NCBI RefSeq assembly: GCF_030646615.1
Contig: NZ_JAUSLG010000067.1
Location: 1-39,105, forward strand
Reading direction: 5' to 3'
Source of the DNA: Phenylobacterium sp.
GTDB lineage: Bacteria > Pseudomonadota > Alphaproteobacteria > Caulobacterales > Caulobacteraceae
Length of the DNA stretch: 39,105 bases
Shown here: in pieces, positions 32,974-39,105 of the stretch
Layout of the letters: each line of letters opens with the position of its first letter
How positions within the stretch are numbered: position 1 is the stretch's first letter
The notes under the pieces: model-generated
Told to the model about the DNA's origin: nothing
Databases searched by the model: none
What the model saw: only the letters and a program-made list of their open reading frames with translations
Position numbers and translations under genes: made by a program

Positions 32974-34047
32974 TTGCTGAAATCCTACGGCTGGACTGAC
33001 GCGCTGCAAGCAGGCTTCGCCCCCTTCGCCGCCCAGGGGCTGAAGCCCGCGCGGGTGGTGATCCAGCACCGCGCCCGCTTCGTGCTGATCAGCGATGAGG
33101 GTGAGATTTCCGCCGAGACGGCCGGCCGTTTCCTGCACAACGCCTCGACCACGGACCTGCCGGTGGTCGGCGACTGGGTGGCTGTGGCGCCCCAGGCGGG
33201 CGACGGCGTCTCCACCATCCACGCGGTGCTGCCCCGCCACAGCCAGTTCGTCCGCAAGGCCGCCGGCGTGGTGGAGAAGCCCCAGGTGGTGGCCGCCAAT
33301 TTCGATGTGGTGCTGCTGACCACAGGGCTGGACACCGACTTCAACCTGCGCCGAATCGAGCGCTATCTCACGGCCGCCTGGCGCACGGGCGCCCAGCCGG
33401 TGGTCGTGCTGACCAAGGCCGACCTGGTGGAGGATGTGCCCGCCTTCGTCCGGGAGGTCGAAGGTGTCGCGCTCGGCGCGCCGGTCCTGCCGATCGCCGC
33501 CCCGCAGGGCCTGGGACTGGACGCCCTGCAGGCCTATCTTGGCCCGGGGACGACGGCGGTGATGCTGGGCATGTCGGGGGTGGGCAAGTCGACCCTGGTC
33601 AACGCCCTGGCCGGCGAGGCGCGCCAGGCCGTCGGCGAGGTGCGCGCCGCCGATGGCCGTGGCCGCCACACCACTACCCATCGCGAACTGGTCCTCCTGC
33701 CCCAGGGCGGCCTGATCCTTGATACGCCCGGCATGCGCGAGTTGGGGCTGTGGGATCCGGGCGAGGGCGCGGCGCAGACGTTTGAGGATATCGAGGCCCT
33801 GGCCCTGCAGTGCCGGTTCAATAACTGCAGCCACAATGGCGAGCCGGGCTGCGCGGTGGGCCCGGCCCTGGCCTCCGGCGTCATTTCCCGCGAACGCCTG
33901 GACTCCTACCGCAAGCTGGAGCGTGAAGGGGCCAGCCTGCCGCGCAAGGCCGACCCGGCCGCAGAAGTCATCCATCGCAAGCTCTTCGCCGCCCGCGCCA
34001 AGGCTGCGCGACGCCAGCAGCGGATCGAGGAGGGGGACGACGACTAG
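32974..34047 (+). CDS. rsgA: RsgA, small-subunit ribosome-dependent GTPase
   Basis: A circularly permuted GTPase (357 residues) that checks late 30S subunit assembly. An N-terminal OB-like domain is followed by the permuted GTPase motifs in order G4 (VVVLTKADL), G1 (VMLGMSGVGKST) and G3 (LDTPGMRELG), and a C-terminal zinc domain CRFNNCSHNGEPGC. The start is a TTG at 32974 with AAGGAC just upstream; no ATG fits. It ends at a TAG whose last base begins the palindromic repeat at 34047-34094. It lies 76 bases after the polymerase gene and has no obvious link to it. Confidence 0.95.
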   Translation: MLKSYGWTDALQAGFAPFAAQGLKPARVVIQHRARFVLISDEGEISAETAGRFLHNASTTDLPVVGDWVAVAPQAGDGVSTIHAVLPRHSQFVRKAAGVVEKPQVVAANFDVVLLTTGLDTDFNLRRIERYLTAAWRTGAQPVVVLTKADLVEDVPAFVREVEGVALGAPVLPIAAPQGLGLDALQAYLGPGTTAVMLGMSGVGKSTLVNALAGEARQAVGEVRAADGRGRHTTTHRELVLLPQGGLILDTPGMRELGLWDPGEGAAQTFEDIEALALQCRFNNCSHNGEPGCAVGPALASGVISRERLDSYRKLEREGASLPRKADPAAEVIHRKLFAARAKAARRQQRIEEGDDD

Positions 34048-34094
34048 AGCGCGTTCCGATAAGTGGGAACCGGTTATCGGAACCAAACGCGCTC
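34047..34094. repeat. Palindromic intergenic element (alphaproteobacterial type)
   Basis: GAGCGCGTT then CCGATAA (34047-34062) pairs with TTATCGG and AACGCGCTC (34074-34094) around an 11-base loop, with a five-base bulge (AACCA) on one side. Its centre (GTGGGAACCGG) matches my memory of a mobile palindromic repeat spread through Rhizobiales and Caulobacterales. It starts inside the rsgA stop codon. It could end rsgA transcription, but has no T-run. Confidence 0.7.
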
Positions 34095-34125
34095 AAGACT
34101 TGGAGTTTAGAGCCTGCGCACGGCC

Positions 34126-35766
34126 TCAGTCGGGGGCGATGTCGAAGGCGATGGTCATGCGCGGCCGGTCGCCGCCGAACGGGACCGTGCCGTGCCACAT
34201 ATAGGAAGGAAACAGGGCCAGCCGCCCGGGCTCTGGCCGCACATAGTGCTCGGCGGCGAGCTGGGGCCGTGTGGGGATGGGCGGGGCGCCGAAACGCAGC
34301 CAGCCGGCATGGTCCTCCCCTTCGCTCACCGCAGCCGGCACCTCGATATAACAGGCTGAGGAGATCCAGCCCTGGGGGTGGATGTGGTCCACGTGGAAGC
34401 CGTGGGGCTGCAACCGCGCCGACCAGGCGCCGACCACATGATGGCCCCCGTGGTTGCGGGCGCGAAACAGGTCCGGACCCTGGCCCACCGCCTGGCGGTA
34501 GGCGGCCAAGGGACCTTCGATGGCCTGGAAGAAGGCGGAAATGACAGGGTTCTCGGAGGCGCGGAGATTCTGCGGGGTCTGGGCGCCGCCGCGCAGGGAC
34601 TGCTCGATCGGGTGGGACGAAAGCTGATGGAGCCCGTTGAGTGCGCCGCGCAGGTCCTCCAGATAGGCTGAAAGGCTGGCCCAGCCGGCGGGGGTGTCGA
34701 GGGTGTAGACGCCGACCAGGGCCTCATAGTCCCAAAGCTCGCGATAGCGGGGGTCGCCGGCCAGCCGCCAGGCCGTGGCCAGGGCCGCGGCGGCCTCCTG
34801 GTCGAAGGGGCGCTCGGCCAGGAGCGACTGGGCGATTCCGGCGGCCTGCTCGGCTTCGCCCAGGGCCAGCCAGGCATGGGCCAGGGCCTGGCGGGCCGAG
34901 GGCTCGGCCGGGTTTCGCGCCACCACCTGGGCGCACAGGGCGCGGCTGCGCCCGGGATCGTGCGCCAGGAGCAGGGCGGCGGTCTCCAGGGCCAGGCGCG
35001 CATCCTCCGGCGCCTGGGCCAGCGCGGTCTGCGCGAAGGCCAGGGCGGCGTCCTCGCCCGATATGTGGTGCAGAAGCCGGATCTTCACCGCCGCCAGCGC
35101 GGGGCGCAGTTGCGGCGGGGCGGCGGCCAGGGCGGCCTCGATCGGCGCCAGGGCCAGCTCGGCCTGACCCGAACGCATCCAGAGCAGCTGGCCAAGGTCG
35201 CGCACCGCTTCGACATAGGTCGGACGGCGCCGCAAGGCCTGGGCGAAGGCCTGCTCGGCCTCGTCGAACCGGCACAGGCCCTGGAGCGCGCGGCCATAGA
35301 CCAGCCAGGTCTCGGGGGCGTCCAGCCCCAGGGCGAAGGCCCGCTCGCACTCGCGGGCCGCCTCGCGGTCCCGGCCGGCGTCGCCCAGGCCCGAGGCGAC
35401 ATTGTGCGCGGCCACGCCGCTCTTCGGGTTGAGCCGAGCGGCCAGGGCGTAGTCGGCCAGGGCCTCGGCCTTGCGGCCGCAGGCCTTGCGCGCCGCCGCC
35501 CGGGCCGACAGGGCCTCGGGCCAGGGCGCGGGGTTCTTCAGAAAGGGGTCCAGAAGCGCAGTCGCCTCGGCGGCGCGCCCGGTGGCGGTCAGCAGGCGCG
35601 CCAGCCCCACGGCCGCCTGGACGCCGCCGGGCTCGCGCGCGAGGACCGACCGATAGCCGGCCTCAGCCTCGGCGAGGCGGCCGGCCCGCCCCAGGGCGCG
35701 CGCCGCGTCCAGCCCCTGGCGAGAGGCCGGCGACAGCGGCGGCGGGGCGGCGGGCTGGGCGGTCAT
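34126..35766 (-). CDS. TPR protein with C-terminal 2-oxoglutarate/Fe(II) oxygenase-like domain
   Basis: A 546-residue protein. The first two thirds are TPR-like repeats rich in Ala and Leu (for example AEAEAGYRSVLAREPGGVQA). The last 170 residues match the putative 2OG-Fe(II) oxygenase family (PF13759 type), with the iron-ligand pattern FHVDHIHPQGWISSACY, then SYMWHGTVPF and an arginine in RPRMTIAFDIAPD for 2-oxoglutarate. The substrate is unknown; TPR-fused enzymes of this type may modify a protein or peptide. GAGG lies about five bases before the ATG. It diverges from a TonB-dependent receptor across 255 bases, so both could be co-regulated. Confidence 0.82.
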   Translation of the reverse strand: MTAQPAAPPPLSPASRQGLDAARALGRAGRLAEAEAGYRSVLAREPGGVQAAVGLARLLTATGRAAEATALLDPFLKNPAPWPEALSARAAARKACGRKAEALADYALAARLNPKSGVAAHNVASGLGDAGRDREAARECERAFALGLDAPETWLVYGRALQGLCRFDEAEQAFAQALRRRPTYVEAVRDLGQLLWMRSGQAELALAPIEAALAAAPPQLRPALAAVKIRLLHHISGEDAALAFAQTALAQAPEDARLALETAALLLAHDPGRSRALCAQVVARNPAEPSARQALAHAWLALGEAEQAAGIAQSLLAERPFDQEAAAALATAWRLAGDPRYRELWDYEALVGVYTLDTPAGWASLSAYLEDLRGALNGLHQLSSHPIEQSLRGGAQTPQNLRASENPVISAFFQAIEGPLAAYRQAVGQGPDLFRARNHGGHHVVGAWSARLQPHGFHVDHIHPQGWISSACYIEVPAAVSEGEDHAGWLRFGAPPIPTRPQLAAEHYVRPEPGRLALFPSYMWHGTVPFGGDRPRMTIAFDIAPD

Positions 35767-35952
35767 TGTGCCTCGACAGAAAACGCATCGGCGGACAGGC
35801 CCGCCCGTGTGCGCCCATTGTGCGAACGGGGCTCGGCGCCTGTCCAGGGGGCGCCTTTCCAGCGGGCGCCGGTGGCCTCGCCGGCGCAGTTGAGGCGGCG
35901 CGGGGCGGTGCGACTCCCAAAGGCGAAAAATCAACAGTCCGAACCTGCGGAT

Positions 35953-35976
35953 ACCCAAGGCGCCTGCGTCTTGGGT
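35953..35976 (+). other. Leader hairpin before the TonB-dependent receptor
   Basis: ACCCAAG (35953-35959) and CTTGGGT (35970-35976) form a perfect 7-bp stem with a 10-base loop. A second stem of CGGGCG and CGCCCG (35978-36000) follows. Both would lie in the 5' leader of the receptor mRNA and end 21 bases before its start. I recognise no riboswitch class. The rest of the 255-base divergent gap shows no other clear element. Confidence 0.35.
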
Positions 35977-36021
35977 TCGGGCGCGCGAGGGGCTCGCCCG
36001 TAAAAGAAGAAGGCCTGGCGC

Positions 36022-39012
36022 ATGAAATCGAGATCTTTGAAGTGGCTGATGGCGGGCGGCGTCGCCTATGGGGCGTTGTACGCCGCCGGCGCAGCCCAGG
36101 CCCAGGAGGCCGCAACCGCCACCATCGAAGAGGTGGTCGTCACCGGTTCGCGCATCGTGCGGCAGGACTATGTGGCCAACAGCCCGATCGTGTCCGTCGG
36201 CCAGGCGGCGATCGAAGCCACCGGCCAGGTGACGGTGGAGAAGTCCCTGTCGCAGATGCCGCAGTTCTCGGGCTCGTTCGGCCAGGGCAATACCGGCTCG
36301 ACCTCGACCGGCCTGAACGGGGGCCAGTCCTACGCCTCGCTGCGGGGCCTGGGCTCCAAGCGGACCCTGATCCTGATGGACGGCCGGCGCCTGCAGCCCT
36401 CCAACCCGGACGGCTCGGTCGACCTGAACACCATTCCCGAGGCGCTGATCGAGAATGTCGAGATCATCACCGGCGGCGCCTCGACCGCCTATGGCTCGGA
36501 CGCTACGGCCGGCGTGGTGAACTTCCGCCTGCGGCGGAACTTCGAAGGCATCGTCATCGACAGCCAGTACGGCGCCACCGAGAAGGGCGACGGGGAGTCG
36601 TTCAAGATTGCGCTCACGGCCGGCCAGGCCTTTGACGAGGGCCGCGGCCGGGCTGTGATTTCGGTGGACTACACCAACCGCGACCGGGCTCTGCAGAGCT
36701 CGCGCGACTACTACATCTTCCGCCAATCGACCCCGGGCCTGTCGACCATTCCCCAGGGGACGGTGCTGTTCGGCGCCAACCTGCCCACCCAGTCGGCGGT
36801 CAACAGCGTCTTTGTGGGCCAGTACGGTCTGGCCGCCCTGCCGGGCAACGCCGCGGGGCGCTATACGGGCCAGATCGGCTTCAACACCGACCAGACCATC
36901 TTCTCCACCGCCGGCGTGCGGGTGCAGAACTTCCGCGATCCGGAGACCAACTCCGCCTACATCGTCAATTCCAACGCCGCCGGAACCTCCCAGCAGGTGA
37001 ACTACGGCTATGACGGCGCCTCGATGCAGTCGGACCTGGACCGGTACGCCGTGTTCGGGAAGATCGACTATGACCTGACCGACAGCCTGCGGTCCTTCGT
37101 CCAGTTCACCTTCACCGACTACGAATCCCTCGGGATTTCGAACCCGACCCTGGCCTCCAACGTCTATGGCCTGTCGGTGCCGGCCAGCAATCCCTTCATC
37201 CCGGCGGAATTCCGCACCATCCTGGCCTCGCGCCCGGACGCCAGCGCGCCCTTCACCTTCTACAAGGCCCTGAACATCCTGGGGCCGCGGGAACAGAAGT
37301 ACAGCTACACCGTCTACCAGCTCACCGGCGGCCTCTCCGGCGATGTGGGCTTGAGGGACTGGACCTGGGACGCCTACGCCTCGTTCTCGCGGGCCAAGTT
37401 CGACAACGAACAGACCGGCGGCGCCAGCGCCAGCGCCGCGGCCCGGCTGTTGAACAGCCCCACCGGGGGCGCCGACCTCTGCGACGGCGGCTGGAATCCC
37501 TTCGGCAATCTGACCCCCTCGCAGGACTGCATAAGCTACCTGTCACGCCGCACGCTGAACCAGAACGAGCTGGAGCAGCGCATGGTGGAGGCCAGCATCC
37601 AGGGCGGCCTGTTCGAGCTTCCGGCCGGCGAGATCCGCTTCGCCGTGGGCGCGGACTACCGCTCCAACGAGTACAGCTTCCGGGCCGACAGCCTGCTGAA
37701 TCAGCCCGATGGGACCTCCGACGTGCTGGGCTACAGCGTCCTGCGTGACGCCGGCGGTTCGGTGGACACCTACGAGGTGTTCGGCGAACTGCTGGTGCCG
37801 ATCCTCCGCGACCTGCCAATGATCCAGGAGCTCAACCTCGACCTGGGCTACCGTTTCTCCGACTATTCCTCGGTGGGCGGCATCCACACCTACAAGGCCG
37901 ATTTCGACTGGTCGGTGGTGGAGGGGCTTCGCCTGCGTGGCGGCTATAACCGCGCCATCCGGGCGCCCAGCGTCGGCGAGCTCTTTGCGCCGGTCTCCAC
38001 CGGCTCGGTGACGATCGGCACGGCCTCGGCCACCACCACCAATGGCGACCCCTGCGACGTTCGCTCGTCCTTCCGCCAGGGGGGCAGCGGCGCCGCCGTG
38101 CGGGCCCTCTGCCTGACCCAGGGCGTCCCGACCTCGATCATCGACAGCTACCAGCTGGGCACCGCCCAGGTCTTCGCCCTGACCGGGGGCAATCCCGACC
38201 TCGAGGAAGAGACCGCCGACACCTATTCCTTCGGCGCGGTGGTCCAGTCGCCCTTCGAGAACCCGCTGTTCAGCCGCATGTCGGCCTCGGTCGACTGGTA
38301 CAGCATCAAGGTGACCGACGCCGTCGGCACCCTGCCGGTGGGCAACGCCATCCGCTTCTGCTTCAACGAGGGCGGCAACAACCCCAACTTCGATCCGAGC
38401 AACTACTACTGCCAGCTGATCCAGCGGAACCCGTCCAGCGGCGTGCCGGTGAATCCGGTGCAGCCGCTGCTGAATCTCGGCCAGTTCGAGACCAGCGGCG
38501 TGGATGTCCAGTTCGACTGGACGCTCGACATGATCGACCTGGGCCTGGGCGACGACTCCGGTCGCCTGGCGCTGAACGTCACCATTGGCTATCTGGACAG
38601 CTTCAAGATCCAGAACCTGCCGGAATCCCCGACCTACGACTATGCCGGCACCTGGGGCACGGCGGTGGAGACCAATGCCGGCCAGGCGCACCCCGAATGG
38701 AAGACGGTGACCTCGGCCACCTATTCCAGGGGGCCGGCCAGCCTTGGCCTGCGCTGGCGCCACATCAGCGAGATGAAGGCCTCGGCCGTGGTGGTCACCC
38801 CGACCAGCACGTCGCTGGGCGTCAAGGCCTATGACATCTTCGACCTCAATGGCCGCATGAGCCTGCCCTGGGACACCGATCTGCGCTTCGGGGTGAACAA
38901 CCTCTTCAACAAGGCCCCGCCCCAGGCCGGCGACACCGAAGGCAACCGCGACGCCCAGAACTACGACGTCATGGGCCGCGCCTACTATGTCGGGGTGCGC
39001 AAGCGCTTCTGA
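36022..39012 (+). CDS. TonB-dependent outer-membrane receptor
   Basis: A 996-residue receptor that takes up a large substrate through the outer membrane using TonB energy. A signal peptide (cleavage after AAQAQ, about residue 28) is followed by a TonB-box-like EEVVVTGSRI, a plug domain (SLRGLGSKRTLILMDGRRL, IPEALIENVEIITGGASTAY) and a long beta barrel ending YYVGVRKRF, with the terminal Phe needed for barrel assembly. It is of the large carbohydrate/peptide type common in Caulobacter, not a clear siderophore receptor. AAGAAGG lies 8 bases before the ATG. Substrate unknown. Confidence 0.93.
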   Translation: MKSRSLKWLMAGGVAYGALYAAGAAQAQEAATATIEEVVVTGSRIVRQDYVANSPIVSVGQAAIEATGQVTVEKSLSQMPQFSGSFGQGNTGSTSTGLNGGQSYASLRGLGSKRTLILMDGRRLQPSNPDGSVDLNTIPEALIENVEIITGGASTAYGSDATAGVVNFRLRRNFEGIVIDSQYGATEKGDGESFKIALTAGQAFDEGRGRAVISVDYTNRDRALQSSRDYYIFRQSTPGLSTIPQGTVLFGANLPTQSAVNSVFVGQYGLAALPGNAAGRYTGQIGFNTDQTIFSTAGVRVQNFRDPETNSAYIVNSNAAGTSQQVNYGYDGASMQSDLDRYAVFGKIDYDLTDSLRSFVQFTFTDYESLGISNPTLASNVYGLSVPASNPFIPAEFRTILASRPDASAPFTFYKALNILGPREQKYSYTVYQLTGGLSGDVGLRDWTWDAYASFSRAKFDNEQTGGASASAAARLLNSPTGGADLCDGGWNPFGNLTPSQDCISYLSRRTLNQNELEQRMVEASIQGGLFELPAGEIRFAVGADYRSNEYSFRADSLLNQPDGTSDVLGYSVLRDAGGSVDTYEVFGELLVPILRDLPMIQELNLDLGYRFSDYSSVGGIHTYKADFDWSVVEGLRLRGGYNRAIRAPSVGELFAPVSTGSVTIGTASATTTNGDPCDVRSSFRQGGSGAAVRALCLTQGVPTSIIDSYQLGTAQVFALTGGNPDLEEETADTYSFGAVVQSPFENPLFSRMSASVDWYSIKVTDAVGTLPVGNAIRFCFNEGGNNPNFDPSNYYCQLIQRNPSSGVPVNPVQPLLNLGQFETSGVDVQFDWTLDMIDLGLGDDSGRLALNVTIGYLDSFKIQNLPESPTYDYAGTWGTAVETNAGQAHPEWKTVTSATYSRGPASLGLRWRHISEMKASAVVVTPTSTSLGVKAYDIFDLNGRMSLPWDTDLRFGVNNLFNKAPPQAGDTEGNRDAQNYDVMGRAYYVGVRKRF

Positions 39013-39021
39013 CGGCCGTCC

Positions 39022-39053
39022 GGAACCGGAGGTCATCCCCTTCCTTCGGTTCC
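39022..39053 (+). terminator. Terminator-like hairpin after the TonB-dependent receptor
   Basis: GGAACCGGAGG (39022-39032) pairs with CCTTCGGTTCC (39043-39053) over 11 positions, one of them a G-T wobble, with a 10-base loop. It begins 10 bases after the receptor stop. There is no T-run. Confidence 0.5.
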
Positions 39054-39087
39054 GCTCGCCGCCTGTCCCAGGCGGTCCCCCCCGGGC

Positions 39088-39105
39088 GCCGGTCGCAAGA
39101 CCGGC
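39088..39105. terminator. Perfect hairpin at the right window edge
   Basis: GCCGGTC and GACCGGC form a perfect 7-bp stem with a GCAA tetraloop. What follows is outside the window, so a T-run cannot be judged. It may be a second terminator of the receptor or belong to the next gene. Confidence 0.35.

Overview
The window is a GC-rich alphaproteobacterial chromosome segment. It looks like a member of the Caulobacteraceae (Caulobacter or Phenylobacterium type). The evidence is the divK-pleD pair (PleD has the same length and motif positions as I remember for C. crescentus), an alphaproteobacterial DinB with an N-terminal zinc finger, a set of holdfast-type polysaccharide genes (hfsD/A/B plus a polymerase), a large TonB-dependent receptor, and CtrA-like boxes with the same TAACG-N5-TTAAG core upstream of divK and of the hfs genes. 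Genus and species cannot be fixed from this sequence alone.

Layout. 1-4372 (minus strand): start of clpA, clpS, dinB, a ROK sugar kinase and a HAD-like hydrolase. 4402-6297: divK-pleD on the plus strand behind a CtrA-like box, closed by a bidirectional terminator shared with rpmG. 6323-8730 (minus): rpmG, pirin, NADPH-dependent FMN reductase and a Nudix hydrolase with a split Nudix box. 8731-12011: a block that looks accessory (SDR oxidoreductase, threonine aldolase-like PLP enzyme, divergent TetR regulator), with looser spacing and inverted repeats at its edge. 12012-23007 (minus): a long housekeeping run read in the order ruvX, pyrB, pyrC' (a pseudo-dihydroorotase), plsY, dprA, topA, an AAA ATPase and rnr. 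23141-26899: gatC-gatA and gatB on the plus strand, separated by a small secreted protein gene on the minus strand. gatB carries an in-frame TAG at codon 277. 26918-28479: two RcnB-like periplasmic proteins and a small Sel1-like protein. 28501-32897: hfsD diverging from hfsA-hfsB-polymerase. 32974-34094: rsgA followed by a palindromic intergenic repeat. 34126-39012: a TPR/2-oxoglutarate oxygenase-type protein diverging from a TonB-dependent receptor.

How the genes work together. DivK and PleD belong to the polarity and c-di-GMP circuit that drives the swarmer-to-stalked transition, and the hfs genes make the adhesive expected at the stalked pole, so the shared box type upstream of both suggests common cell-cycle control. 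PyrB and the metal-site-less PyrC' should form the PyrB-PyrC' type of aspartate transcarbamoylase. GatCAB makes Gln-tRNA(Gln) and usually Asn-tRNA(Asn) in alphaproteobacteria, which is why the stop codon inside gatB stands out. ClpS feeds N-degron substrates to ClpAP.

I found no CRISPR array, rRNA, convincing tRNA, insertion sequence or prophage. No gap between genes exceeds 300 bases. The most unusual points are the gatB amber codon, the loss of catalytic residues in PyrC', the Walker A lysine replacement in the HfsB-like protein, the matching CtrA-like boxes, and the accessory block at 8.7-12.0 kb.
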